DNA of 64,000 bases from Atkinsonella hypoxylon. Taxonomy: Eukaryota; Ascomycota; Sordariomycetes; Hypocreales; Clavicipitaceae. The DNA lies in the NCBI GenBank assembly GCA_000729835.1, contig JFHB01000055.1:62001-126000 (forward strand), in the 5' to 3' direction. Under the pieces are notes generated by a model, which searched no databases, was not told the origin of the DNA, and worked only from the letters and a program-made list of their open reading frames with translations. Both the position numbers and the translations under genes were made by a program. Positions within the stretch are counted from its first letter, which is position 1; the number at the start of each line of letters is the position of its first letter. Below, in pieces: positions 1-11,826 of the stretch.

Positions 1-2842
1 TCACTTGCTCGATGGGTTGCAACTTCTCGGAGGAATGGCAATTCGGCCAATTTAACTGCGAAAATAAGGAGAAGTCTGACAATGTTAGGATACAGGAGGC
101 TACGTCGAGAATCAGAAATGTTACCTGTCAACCCCAATCATGCTGTTGAGCCAAGTTTTTACAATCATGTGAGATTGGGTTCTATCATCAAGAAGTTCGT
201 CTAAAATCAGGAATGTCGGCTGCGTAAGCATCAATTGGTAGTGATCTGCCCCTGACAGTCGCCGAGTAGATCGCTGATCCAATTGCTGACCCTTGGACCC
301 TCTTCGCTCCGAAGATGCATCTTGAAGAGTATGTGACCATAAGACACTAAAAGTCCTCCCATTGTTGGCAGAATATTGCGACCGTTGAGCGTCTGCAGGA
401 ATGTTCGCAATGATGCCGGACAGTGCGGCCTCAACATCACGGCCTGACGTTGTGAGCGCGGTCTGAAGCTGCCATAAGCTTCGAACAGTTTCAACGTGAT
501 ATTTGGGCTCCGAAGGGGAAAGATAAACCCATGCATGACGAACTAGAGCTGGGGTAAGTTCTGTAAGTTGAATGGTGTCAATTCTGTCAGCTGCATGTAG
601 CTGTATTAATAGCTCAACCAAAGCCGAAAATTGAGGAAATAACATAGCTGCAGTTCCCGATATTGTCTCATTGAGGTACGTAATGATACGTCCGGCGCCA
701 AAGCGGTAATTTGAAGGCATCTTTGATAGGGCCAGACCCATGATTTGAACCCGAGTCGAGATATCATCCGACGATCCAGAGACTTGAGTGTCTTCACAGA
801 TGTATTTCACTGCTTTCTCCAGCAGCAATTCCCCACGTTCAATAGCTGTGAATGGTGGAGTGGCTGAATCCAGATTCCCTTGCTCATGGACATAAAAAGT
901 CCGAATCTTGTTCAGGAGCTCCATGTTAGAGAAATTCAGGCTGGCGGATGCATCTTGTTCGATTGGGCCACCATCTACGCTCGACCGTTGAGGGAAGGCT
1001 CTTTCTGGTATCAAGTCTAGCAAAGACACAACAACGCCGAGAACGTGTTCTCCTAAATCCTTGAAGTCATCCACCATCAAAGACGACCTCTCCTGGCGGT
1101 CTCTGCAGTCCTCTAACATAGATAATGCCGCCAGACAGGTCAAGGGCGCGTGAACTGTAATCATCTCTTCCTCCCGTACATTGAAATGAGAAATGATAAA
1201 ATTGACCAAAATGAGCTTGTCTTTACGGTCCTCTACACTCAGGTTACCGGGACCTATTGCTTGCGCCAGAAGACCAACAATTTCGCTGTAAATCAAACCG
1301 CTTTCAATGCCGTCAAAGAAAACACTGGCGCTGCGAAGAACCTCCAGAAACTCAACTTTACTGGAAGCTTTGGCTTGAAATTGTCGCACACTGTCAATCA
1401 CAGGCAAAAAAATTTCTGGTACCACCAGCCCTCCGATCTCCCATCTGTCCATAAGAGATAGGCATATTCTGTATGGTCGAGCTCTCTCGGCGCCGCTTCC
1501 TCGGTTTACGCCCCTGACCATTTCCAAGAGTGCGCTTACAAGAGGATGCAGTCCGTTGTCCTCGAAATACGTGGTCCGAGAAGAAATATACGCTTGGCTT
1601 TGCTCGCTGCTATCGGCTTCTGGTCCTGCGAGATCTGGCCCCAGCAACCAAGCCCAAAGGCGGCGATTCAGACTCATGTCTCTTCTTGTAACCACACCCA
1701 CAGCAGCTTTGACGAGGAGTTCGAGGTCAGCCGCCATGACACGCGATTGAAGAGTATTTGAATTCAAAGGTAAATGAGATACGAGCAAGTCAAGGAATCC
1801 GCGTTGAATTAGTACTTGCTCATCAGCAAGGCCGCTAGCGAAGCATCGAACCAGTAGCCCGGGCTCGGGTGACGTCACGATGGCATGAATCTTCTCAGTC
1901 ATAGCGACATCGGCCGTCGCGGCCGTAGAACCTGGCCCAAGGGGAGGAAGGTGACGAAAAAGATAAGCCAAGGCGCCAGACCTACGGCTGTTGCTGGTAA
2001 TGGACGCTAAAAAAAAACATTGCCAGAAGAAATCGTCACCAGAAGCATGAGAGCCTCCTAGGTCCTCACTCGCAGCAGGTCGTATTGCCTCTTTGAAGCG
2101 AGCTACAAGATTCAATGTTCTCTCAAAATCTTCGCTGGTCTCGTCTTCCAGGCCGGGAAGTAAAGCAAGAATAATTGATTTCATTGCTGGGCGTAGCGCT
2201 CGAGGGTCAAGGTTGAGGAAATAGGTTTCCAAAAGATTAAGATAGGGAGAACGGACAGAGAGTGAAGCGAACGAGAGCGTAGGCGCCAGGCCCGGAAGAT
2301 AAAGTGGAAGATCCCGAGACAGACCATCTTTGCCTACTGTGGTGAAGATGTAGCTGTACAATTCAAGGGCCTTTTGATGCACGCCGGATGGCAAGGCGGG
2401 ATTTAGGCACTGCGAAAGACGCTTCGCAACGAGAGATTTGGCTGGAATCTTATTGAAGGACGTCGGCCGCGCTTGTAAAGCCTGCCAAAACAGAGTTAGC
2501 GAACTACCAGACTTTGTAGAGCTGGATAGAGAACCAGTCGAAACTGTTGAGGGAGGATACCTTGAGAAGCTTGTTGAGAAACGAAATATAATCTGCCCAT
2601 TCTTCCAAAGCGGTTTCAAACAGAGCTAGAGTTTTCTCAACACCAGATGCGTATCTGCGGTATGCCTTGTCCTTGATTGGAGCTTCCTCTGTGTCCCAAG
2701 GTCAGCCGTTCAAGTCCAAGTCCCTGAGGGCGGCGAGCGAACCTCCTCCAAGCTGATTCCTCCATTGCCGAGGAATGGGGGAATTTCGGCCAGAACTTTC
2801 AGGAGAACCTGGAATGGCGCCAGATCCCGGATCAAGCGCCAT
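1..2842 (-). CDS. dopA: Dopey-family protein (DopA/Dop1), 5' part; continues past left edge
   Basis: Dopey proteins are very large, leucine-zipper-containing peripheral proteins of Golgi/endosome membranes that act with Mon2-type scaffolds in endosomal recycling; in Aspergillus nidulans DopA is needed for development. The conserved Dopey N-terminal region is clear: KDKAYRRYASGVEK, then EEWADYISFLNKLLK, then ALQARP..IPAKSLVAKRLSQCLNP, and later TQSHMIVKTWLNSMIG. Start chosen at 2842 (MALDPGSG). Introns seen: 2482-2560 (GTATCC...TTGGCAG, branch GCTAAC) and 76-124 (GTAACA...TTGTCAG, branch CCTAAC), after which the frame reads KLAELPFLRE to the edge. An in-frame TGA lies at codon 47 (2702-2704); it is removed if a 54-bp intron with a weak GTTCGC donor, GCTGAC branch and ACAG acceptor is spliced, which keeps the frame. 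Divergent from mon1. The C-terminal half is outside the window. Confidence 0.9.
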
Positions 2843-3379
2843 GATTGCGTGGCTATCGGCTCATAAGACCTTGGTGCATTTCTTTGTCAAACAGCTGGTC
2901 GCATGGCTGGACAATAGCTTCGAAGAGGGTGACGTGGGGTGAACTGCCGAAGCGCACGCCACAACTACGGAGTAATCCGTACGGAGTACATCCAATACAA
3001 TCGCTTACCTCTGCACAGTGAGTCGATACGACCCCGCACTCAGCACCATGTTCAGGCTTCCTACGTGCATCTTGATTGGTTACAGATGCATGAAATATAA
3101 CCCTGCGCCACTGACTGGCAAACCCAGATCAGATGTCACAAACCTCTCAGCGGCGGTCCTTTCCTTCATCACTCTCGAGCTCCACCTCGTCGCCATCAGC
3201 CATCTCGACAGCATGGCTAGATAGACTGGCCACAGGACCATGCTCCGTCTACCTGGCCCATTTCGATTCCTATCTGGCCTCGGTCAGGACCACCGTCCAT
3301 TACCCCTCACAAATCGAGCACCCTGCGACATTGACGTTGAAATGGGACAGTCGCGTCAATCCGCCCTGCCTCCATAACC
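2843..3379. promoter_or_regulatory. dopA/mon1 bidirectional promoter region
   Basis: The 537 bp between two divergent start codons must hold both promoters and 5' UTRs. It contains two direct copies of the 9-mer TACGGAGTA (2966-2974 and 2980-2988), a motif dispersed through the window. An upstream ATG at 3133 opens a 130-codon frame that overlaps the mon1 start out of frame. No TATA box or known operator is recognised. Confidence 0.6.
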
Positions 3380-5167
3380 ATGGACAATATATCCAAACCC
3401 TTCGCCGCAGAGGACGATGCACGCCCACCCCTGCCTCCAAGACGGAATGCGAGCACTACAGGCCTCCAGGCCCAGGCTACGACTGCAATCACACCCGTGG
3501 ATATTCAGACTCTTTCATTCCCTGACGGATCCCGTGGGACCTTTTCGACAACAGGAAACAGACCAGCACCCAACCCCTTCAGCAATGAGCATGAATCTTT
3601 TGGGTACAAGGCTAGCACATCCGGTGGAGAGGTCGTTGACGATGCTACCAGCGTGATGAGCTTTGCACCAACAATGCGGCCTGCCGCTGATATCGCAAGC
3701 TTGATGACAGCCGATTTCCATAAGCGCAGCCCAGCCTGGAACCTACTCCAGACACAGTCTGCAACAATCCAACCATTCGAACGACTCCGCACTGGCACTT
3801 CGATTGAACTGGCAGATTTTGAACGAGAGTTCACACATATACCTTCTGAGGAGGAGAGTTTTCTGGACGAAGACAGGTTATCGATGTGGAAGTCAAAGCG
3901 GAAACATTACATGATCTTGTCTTCCGCCGGAAAACCTATATGGAGTCGCCATGGCGACCTTGATCTAATCAACTCTTCTGTGGGAGTAATTCAAACAATT
4001 ATTTCCTTTTACGAAGGTTCCAAGAACTCCTTGCAAGGGTTTACTGCAGGCAACACTAGGTTTATCGTCATGACCCAGGGTCCGCTTCATCTCGTCACCA
4101 TCAGTAAGCTTGAGGAGAGTGACTTGCAGCTCAGAGCGCAACTTAACGCACTTTATATGCAAATATTGTCGACACTGACGCTACCAACCTTGAAAAGCAT
4201 CTTTGTTCATCGTCCATCATCCGACTTACGCAAGCCTCTTCAGGGAACTGAGTCACTGCTATCGACCCTAGCAGATACGTTCACCCGCGGCTCTGCTTCG
4301 ACTCTTTTAGGCTCGCTCGAGTGCCTCAAATTGCGCAAATCAGACAGACACTCAATTAATAATATGTTTTTAAAGCTGAGGTCAGAGAAGCTTCTCTACG
4401 GCCTCATCGTTGCTGGAGGCAAACTTGTGAGCGTAATTCGGCCACGACGACACTCTCTGCATCCAAGCGACTTGCAGCTGATATTCAACATGCTATTTGC
4501 GTCGGATGGCATCAAAGGTGGTGGTGGTGAAAGCTGGATACCGATTTGTCTGCCAGCATTCAATAATAAAGGCTATCTGTATATGTACGTTAGCTTTTTT
4601 GAGCATCAGGCAGGACAGCAAGCCACACAGTCGGAAGCGGGTATTGCGCAGAAGCCGAGCGAAGAGATCGCCATGATACTGATCAGTGCTGACAAAGAAA
4701 GCTTTTTTTCACTCAAGCAAATGCGTGACGATGTTGCACAAGCATTGGCCAAGAGTGGCAACCTCGCAATCATCCGAAAGGCTGCGAGCTCAGGTCGACC
4801 AGTCATATCTGAGGCTGCACCGGGTAGCCAAGTCAGTCATTTCTTGTATAAGTCGAGGGCTAACGTTCAATTCTGCATGTCGTCGCTTGAACCCTCCTTC
4901 GCCAACGTGGTGGAGCGACGCAGGCTGCTGTCACTGTACCACCAGTTGCATGCCGCGGTCCACAATAAGCACGCGCACCTTAAGGTATTGCACTGTTCAT
5001 GTGAAGAGGCAACGTCTTTGGCCTGGGTCACGCCTGTGTTCGAATTCTACTGTGTGGGCGGACCAAACATGTCTAGAGCAGTCATGACACAAGGAGCGAA
5101 CAAGATCATTCAGTGGGCGAAAAAGGAGGAGCAGCGACTATTTATTATCGGCGGTGGCGTATTCTAA
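3380..5167 (+). CDS. mon1: Vacuolar fusion protein Mon1
   Basis: Mon1 pairs with Ccz1 to form the guanine-nucleotide exchange factor for the Rab7/Ypt7 GTPase on late endosomes, autophagosomes and vacuoles, driving Rab5-to-Rab7 conversion and vacuole fusion. The 595-aa uninterrupted frame has the family layout: a disordered N-terminus (PPLPPRRN near residue 20) and then the longin-type core starting near residue 165 with [20 protein letters not shown], followed by the conserved stretches [25 protein letters not shown] and [19 protein letters not shown]. The C-terminus is intact ([17 protein letters not shown]). No intron is needed. The start ccATGg at 3380 is chosen because it is the first Met in this frame and gives the usual length. 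Divergently transcribed from dopA, another endosome-Golgi traffic gene. Confidence 0.95.
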   Translation: MDNISKPFAAEDDARPPLPPRRNASTTGLQAQATTAITPVDIQTLSFPDGSRGTFSTTGNRPAPNPFSNEHESFGYKASTSGGEVVDDATSVMSFAPTMRPAADIASLMTADFHKRSPAWNLLQTQSATIQPFERLRTGTSIELADFEREFTHIPSEEESFLDEDRLSMWKSKRKHYMILSSAGKPIWSRHGDLDLINSSVGVIQTIISFYEGSKNSLQGFTAGNTRFIVMTQGPLHLVTISKLEESDLQLRAQLNALYMQILSTLTLPTLKSIFVHRPSSDLRKPLQGTESLLSTLADTFTRGSASTLLGSLECLKLRKSDRHSINNMFLKLRSEKLLYGLIVAGGKLVSVIRPRRHSLHPSDLQLIFNMLFASDGIKGGGGESWIPICLPAFNNKGYLYMYVSFFEHQAGQQATQSEAGIAQKPSEEIAMILISADKESFFSLKQMRDDVAQALAKSGNLAIIRKAASSGRPVISEAAPGSQVSHFLYKSRANVQFCMSSLEPSFANVVERRRLLSLYHQLHAAVHNKHAHLKVLHCSCEEATSLAWVTPVFEFYCVGGPNMSRAVMTQGANKIIQWAKKEEQRLFIIGGGVF

Positions 5168-5536
5168 ACAGCATCTCGCGGCTTCAAGCTTGGGTTGAAC
5201 AATTATGCACTTTATTACGAGACAGCTTGTGTAGCTGCAATACCTAGATACAGGAGTCCTGTACATAAAGCCATGAATATGTACGATATCGTTCCTCTTT
5301 TGAACGCCGTGTCCAGTGCAGATATATAGAGCTTACGATTTTTCCCGCGCGCCCAGAATTTGCTTGCGCATACCTCCGTAACACGTAAATCGTCTTTGCA
5401 TATATGTGATGAAATTTTATCCTTATTTTCCCACTTTGGGTGAAGGCAAAGCTCGCCTTGCGCATAGCTGTGCATCCATCGTCCTTGCTTTTTTATCTCT
5501 TTTATCTCCTTCTTGATATTGATATAATTCTGTAAA
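5168..5536. other. Convergent 3' intergenic region
   Basis: This 369-bp AT-rich spacer lies between the 3' ends of mon1 (plus) and the small gene on the minus strand. Short ORFs here lack coding character, and I see no repeat in it. Confidence 0.5.
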
Positions 5537-5902
5537 TCATGATGAGCGAGGAGACTGTCCATCATCAGAACGCCTGATCAGCAGAAAAGACCTTCTAGCC
5601 CAGCCCTTTATTCTGTCATTAACACCAGCGTTACTAGTGATGCGACCAGAATTCGTTGACGACCAGCTGTCTTCTCGGGACTGAACGGGGCGTTGGGGGC
5701 GATCGCAGGTTAAAGATGTGTCGCTGGAGTGCTCTGACGAGGGCGATTTCTCGCAGGCATCTGTCGCAAACGTTATTGTGGGAGAGTCCAGGAGGGCCTC
5801 TGAGAAGGGAGCATCGAAGTCCTCACGAAAGCGCGGACGGCGCAGCAAATCAGGGGTTCGACGATCAAGTATGGTGAGATGTAAGTCTGGCCGAGAAGGC
5901 AT
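5537..5902 (-). CDS. Small conserved-looking hypothetical protein (121 aa)
   Basis: Single-exon frame on the minus strand with no recognised family. The sequence looks coding: it is rich in Ser, Arg and Asp, has mixed codon use and no low-complexity run, begins MPSRPDLHLTILDRRTPDL and ends with a basic amphipathic stretch, RIKGWARRSFLLIRRS, near residues 97-112. That tail resembles the basic Trp-containing tail of the next protein (8002-10953). It is convergent with mon1. No signal peptide or membrane segment is seen. It could be the last exon of a longer gene, since splice-like signals exist upstream, but I cannot support one. Function unknown. Confidence 0.5.
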   Translation of the reverse strand: MPSRPDLHLTILDRRTPDLLRRPRFREDFDAPFSEALLDSPTITFATDACEKSPSSEHSSDTSLTCDRPQRPVQSREDSWSSTNSGRITSNAGVNDRIKGWARRSFLLIRRSDDGQSPRSS

Positions 5903-8001
5903 CGTGAGCAGAAAATAATCGTCGTGGTAGCTTTATGTCTTTTTAGAATGAGCGGGCGAAAAGACGTATGCTTGGCACCTTGCGGCAGGTCTCGCCACTT
6001 AGCTTATTTGTAGTGGACAGTCGAAGATGTCGAAACAAAGATGTGTTGGAATCATTATGGAACTTTGCTTGTTTGTTGATTGATGCGCATGGGGTATAAA
6101 TGAACAACTTGAACAGCAAGGTGGACATTTTCGTGGACGGGGCCGGCACAAGCAGTACCAATGGTCCTGACCTTGTAACCCTGGCAGCCGAAATTGCGAT
6201 ATATGCCACTTCACCCAATACCCGCACTGGTGGTAAGTCTTGGCTTTTTAAAGCTTCTGCAGCATGTGGGTGGATGTGGATGGCGATGGAGGAGAGTCGA
6301 TTGGCCAGCAGGCCGACGATGACCTTTCGAGACCCTTGTTGTCGAAGCTGTGGGGAACAGCTCCAAGCAGCAAGAAACCAATCACAGTTGCACTATTTGC
6401 AGCATGGACACGCTTGTAATTAAACTAAAAAAGCATAACTTTTTTCTTCTTCCTGATTCTCCATTCGCCTACGGAGTACGGAATACTCCGTACCTTATTG
6501 ATTCCGAAAAGGCTCCAGGGCGGTACCGACGAAGATTATCCACCAATAAAACCCTTCTTCTTAGGGCACTACCTCCATAGTATTAAGTTACATATAATTG
6601 AAGTGCTTGCGATTATCCAAACTACAAAGAGGTAGTATATCGCAACAAAATTAAATTTTTGAGGAGGGAATATAGTAGAATTGAAGGGGAAAAAAAAAAA
6701 AAAGGAGCCAGTAAAGAAAGTTTGAAGGTAGTTTGAAGGCCTAGAACAACTGCATTTCTATCTTCAAGAATAAGAGGGTGATTTAGCCAAAACCCCTTAG
6801 TGGAGTTTTAGCGTGGAATATTTTTATCTGCGGTATTTAATATAATACATCTGCACACACGCGCACAAACAGACGTTTTCCTTATGAACGCTGTTCAGTT
6901 GCAACCAGTCGCAGCTTGTGGGGCGGCATTTTAAGGTCGAGTCAGTTCGTCGCACGTGACGGAATCGAAGGAAAAATAAATGAAAAAGGGAAGGTGTGCT
7001 TGCTTGCACGGAAGACCCCACTTCGTGATGGACACGGCGACTTCTCGCGATACAGGCTGTATCCTACCACGCCGACATCATGACTTAGGACGCGCCTAAT
7101 CTAACGTGACTGATGACAGCACAGAGATCGTCTTTAAGATAGCTCGGCTGCCGGTGTGCTGAAACGCTCTTCGCCAGCCAGAACCTGGTAGAATTCTAGG
7201 TTTGAACAATAAAGCCTTCCTGTGGGATCCAATTTTCCTACCCTAAATGGCTTCTGAAGTCGCTCCTGTCCATTTGATTGCTTTGGATTGCTTTGGATTG
7301 CTTCTCAGTGCAGCTGCTCCTAATCGACGCAAGCTGCCCCATGTCACCATCCAGGTCTTTCCTATTACACCACAAGACAACTTCGCTACGCATCAAACTG
7401 CAATAAGCGATACACGAAATACTATGAACGGGCCGTGTCTCCAAAGCAACTGCTCGAGAAGTCAAAAGACGCCACTTCATCTATCATGCAACAGTATCGT
7501 CCCTGGAGCAACACCAGTACTCCGTGGAAGGAGTTGGCCAGGTGCCGAGGTGCAGTCAAACATGTCGAGAAGCTTACCGCCTTGCTGCTGCCATCCTGAT
7601 GATGCTTCCAATGAACCAGACAAGTGGCGGCTGCTTGCTTCGCCATGTGCTTTACATTAGGTGTTTTTTCCCAAAAGTTCTTCTGCTGATTCCCATCCTT
7701 CGTTTCTTGCATCTGCTCGTAGCAACGTTTCGTCTACTCTCATTCTCTCATCGTCACCCGTTTTTTTGGTTGGCCATCTCTACCAGCATTCCACTGGACC
7801 GTACACTGCAAGCCAGTGTATCTTTTCTTTTTCTTTTTCTTTTTTTTTTTTTTGGTTTCGAAACTACAGCAATTATCCTTGACCCGGCTTCGACGGCCCT
7901 TTTTTTGTGTTCTAGTTTGTGTCATCATCATATGTTTTCAATCTATATTTATTGTTTGGGGTGTTATATATTTCTGGCTGCAACCATAGAATAAGATCAT
8001 T
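5903..8001. other. 2.1-kb intergenic region with motif hairpin and pyrimidine tract
   Basis: No supported gene. Contents: an exact hairpin TACGGAGTA-CGGAA-TACTCCGTA at 6470-6492, an A tract near 6690, and a long C/T-rich stretch at about 7670-7860 ending in T tracts just before the next gene, typical of filamentous fungal promoters and 5' UTRs. Short ORFs (for example the one starting at 6100) show no family signal. Confidence 0.5.
6470..6492. repeat. TACGGAGTA perfect inverted pair
   Basis: Two exact, oppositely oriented copies of the dispersed 9-mer form a 9-bp stem with a 5-nt loop (CGGAA). Confidence 0.8.
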
Positions 8002-10953
8002 ATGGATATAACCAAGGCTCGCGTCAAAACCACCAGCAATGGCTCGTTACGCAGCACTTACACCGCACATGGATCTCGTTTGCCCCCGGCTTCAGCCCCC
8101 TCTCGAGGGCGGGCTTCTACGCAACGGCAACCACTTCGAAGTATCAGCCACAACTCGAGTTTACCTCCATCTCCTGGGCCACTTATCAGTATGTTGAAGA
8201 CTACAACAGACATGGGCGATGTTGGAGCTTTTCTCACGCAGCAACGGCCAGTCACACCAATGTCGTATCATCCACTCTACAAGTCACGGCTAGATCTTGT
8301 CGCTGCCACACCTCCTCCGAGATATACTTCCAGAAGGTGCGAGAACCTCTACTATGCTGGAGATCATAGACCCTTCCGGTCCTATAGGGACACCACTTCA
8401 GAGATCATTTCACTGTATGCATATGATGACCAGCCGGTCTATTTTGACTCTGGTTCTCCAATGTTGGATGATGCTAGCAACAGGTCTTATTCCATCACGA
8501 CCAACAGTTCTCGCCACTTTTCGTCCCAAAAGCCGCCAGGAATTGTACAGAGCCACTCTAGCCGAGGTGAACTACAGAGACCACGTTCCCCATTTCCATA
8601 TCCAACACGGCTCAGGAGGCCAGGGGTCCGTCCAGCATCGCCTGCAGTAGCAGAGAACGGTTATGTCGATTATAGCCGAATGATCGAGCTTGATCGCAAT
8701 TCGCAGGTAAGAAACTTTGCTCAGAAACACTATGACTATGTTTTGATCTAATGTACCCCGAAACAGAGAACAGCTTATGGCTCTTACAAGCCAAACTCTT
8801 CCAAGTGGCCTCGTCGAGCACCCCTCTCATCTACTCGAGCAGACTACAATCGTTCGGCCTCCTCGTTGCCTTTACGAGGACCGCCCAGCCCTTATCATGC
8901 AAGATCCGGTTCCTACAGGTCCAGGACCCCGAGTTCTTCACAGTCTGGTGCCAGCCGCTATGGTCGTTTTGAACGGCACACCAGGATGCCTTTGGACCGT
9001 GAAGAAAGGTCTCCTAGCTTATCTTCTATTGTAGGCATGTATCGACAGCCAAGCGTTGCCAAGGACTCCAAGTCTTCAAATCGAACCCCATTTCATTTTT
9101 ATTATGATTATAGCGAGGACTTTGATAAACCAGCTGCTATTGGAGCCAACATGGAACAAGAACCACCTCCTGCCGGCTCCGAACGATTGGACATTGATGG
9201 TGATGATGCTGATCCCGATTTCGTGGCAAATATTCCAGCGATGATGAGCGTTGCAGCACATGAGGACGGCATGATGGAACAGGAAAGAAAGGAAGGTAAC
9301 ACAGCTACATCAAAAGCGGACAAAGGGGGGCAGCCCATTGATGTTGGGAGTAGTGGCTACATTCAGGACAGACATGAGCTTCGTGAGCTTGTTGCAATTC
9401 GCAGATTGTCTCAATCTGCACCACTGGAGCTGAAAAAACGAAGAACCCAAGATATTCGAGAAAATCAAGATGACTTGGCAAGTCTCAGTGCCATCTCGAA
9501 AACAAAATTGGCCAGGATGTCGAAAACATTGGGCAGTCAACTTGCTATACATGAGCTGACGGATGATATCAGAGCTCGGGCGAACGACGATCAAATAGGA
9601 TCTTCTCCAGACCAAGCTTTATCAGACTTTACGTCTATTTTTGGCTCATTTGATCTACTTGCCAGATCGCCATGCTTCAAGTCAGCAGATGTCAACAATA
9701 CGTCAAAGATGACGAACAGTGTTGAAAGCATACAATCAGCGGATGATGTCATCCACGTGCAAGACCATCCTATCATAACAGCAAAAAATAACAGCACGGA
9801 TGAACTTAGCGATGAATTAGAGTTTCCGCTTGTTCCTTCAGTTCAAAATCAAAAGTTGGATATATTGTCACCGAAGCCGATATCTCCGGTTCGGGGACTA
9901 AAGGTGAAAAACAGCATACCCCAGTTGATGAAGGCCTTACCACCGTTGCCCTCCAAATTGTCACATAATGTACAAAATTGGAGTAACAATGAGATGGTGG
10001 GCGATGTTGATCAATTAGTTGCCGGTGCTCACCAGGACGCAAAAGTGACTCAAGGGGAGCGTCACGATCTTGAAATTCAAATTCCGAAGGATAATCTACC
10101 ATCAGCGAAACGAGCAAGCCCGTCCAAGTTTAAGGTCCGCATGAAACCATCTGCCTCGCAGCTAGCCGGTTCCGATGGCGCCAGCTATTCACAAGATTCA
10201 ACGCAACCGGAACAGCTTCCGGAGGCTTCGCTCCCACAGCCGAAGCCAAAGCTGAAGATCAAGATATCGCGCGCCCAGCTTGGTCAGGGTCACTGTGCAG
10301 CCGATGGAACACATCCAAGGGTCAATCGTCTGAAACAGTGCAATTCGCTCGCTGATTTAGCTCTATACTCGCCAAAACCCCCGAAGACAGCCAACAGTGT
10401 TGAGACCTTGACTGATAAGATGAAGCGCGGATCCTATGCAGACAAGATAGTCGAGTCATTTGATGGTGCTAATGGTGCTTCTGCGACGGTGGCTAGCCCA
10501 TCGCCCCAGCCTTCTGATCCATTCAACATACCATATCCTTCATCCCCGGATGACGATGCAGGGAAAGAAAGCTCGATTTCCTCATCCAATAAGGACACAC
10601 TTGTTCCAAGGTCGAGCAGCAGCTTGGATACAAGTCACCGCCAAGGCAACGGTCTGCGCAACAAGATTTCTGTCTTTCGCTTACGCCTCGTTGAACCATT
10701 TTCGGCAAATGCGGCAAAGAAGATGGAGAAGGCTGAGCAGTTGCAGCGCAGCGAGAGCCATCTTTCAGTTGGCATTGCGTCCAAAGACTCGAGTACCAAC
10801 ATGGCTAGCATTGGCAATCAAACCGGTAGATCTAACAGACTGCGATCTGACTGGATGGCTGCCCGCGTTAGGCGATGGGCAATGGACGCCAGGAGAGCTG
10901 TTCGATCATATGTGAGGCGCACTCTGGAACGAGCACCGCGAGGCAATGAGTGA
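8002..10953 (+). CDS. Large disordered Ser/Pro-rich hypothetical protein (963 aa)
   Basis: Two exons: 8002-8706 and 8767-10953. The 60-bp intron has a consensus donor (GTAAGA) and acceptor (AACAG), and joining gives ELDRNSQ|RTAYGSYKP in frame for 963 aa. I do not recognise a catalytic domain. The N-terminal 300 residues are Ser/Pro/Arg-rich and disordered, with a motif GYVDYSRMIELDR near residue 220 that looks conserved. The middle is acidic with Ser-rich linkers and a basic KPKPKLKIKISRAQLG segment. The last about 60 residues are basic and helical (RVRRWAMDARRAVRSYVRR), suggesting a membrane- or nucleic-acid-binding tail. No transmembrane helix or signal peptide is present. It may be a scaffold or regulatory protein; function unknown. 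Confidence 0.8.
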
Positions 10954-11826
10954 AAGGGGACCACTCATGATTTTTGGTTTTCCTTTTTGATTGACTATTG
11001 GGAAGCTTATTTTGGAATGGAAGAGGTTTGGCTCATCACGTTGGGTTTGGGGCGGCTATTTGATATCAACCACCAATTACACATTTCGTCGCTGCGGCAG
11101 TCGTGCGACGGTTGATTGCATTAACTATTCAGATTTGATGGCCCGCTGCGGCTGAATGACTTGACTCTTGCCGAAGACTGTAGCTTTATTGCATCAAAGA
11201 GCCACAGTATCAATACAAGTGATGGACGTAGCTACACTCTTGCAGTCCGAGATGGTGGCTCCTCTAAATATGTAGCTTGGGACATGGCAATGCGTTTTGG
11301 TGCATAAAAGTCATGAATCTGGAAACTTGGATATTCATGACAATTTTGGTAACTCCGCAACCAGAACGAACGACTTACTGGACTAGTCCAGCTGTCAAAG
11401 TCAGCGCCGCCTAGGTACCTACCTAGGTAGGGATAACCTAGCCAACCTAACCTTTATGCAACCAACAATATTCCGTGCATTGATTGGTACCTACTACTAG
11501 ATCTGAGCGGACTAGACTACCTACTAGGTAGGTAGATATTACTTGTCCGCCCCGCGGCCGGCGCCACTGCATTGCCTCAGCCCATCATCTTTCATGCCCA
11601 TGTCCTTTATTCTATAATTAACATCCTCCCCATCATCTTTCATCCTACCCACATGTCTGCCATCTTCATGGATAGAGCCCCCTCGCAGCAGAATTTCGGA
11701 AGGCACACACATCTCACTGCACGCACGCATGATCGTCGCCAATTCCACGACCGCTGCATTTCAGCGTCTCGCTGAGCCTTGGGCGACACCGTGGTAACAG
11801 AGACGCGACACTCCAGCACTGCAAAG
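10954..11826. other. Intergenic region with TAGGTACCTA-type repeats
   Basis: 873 bp between two plus-strand genes. It carries clustered short motifs (CTAGGTACCTACCTAGGTAG at about 11411-11430 and CTACTAGGTAGGTAG near 11521), then a CT-rich stretch leading to the F-box gene. No supported gene. Confidence 0.5.

Noticed and set aside
6100..6423. 107-codon plus-strand ORF with an internal GTAAGT
   Set aside because: Only the first half looks protein-like and no second exon or family was found.
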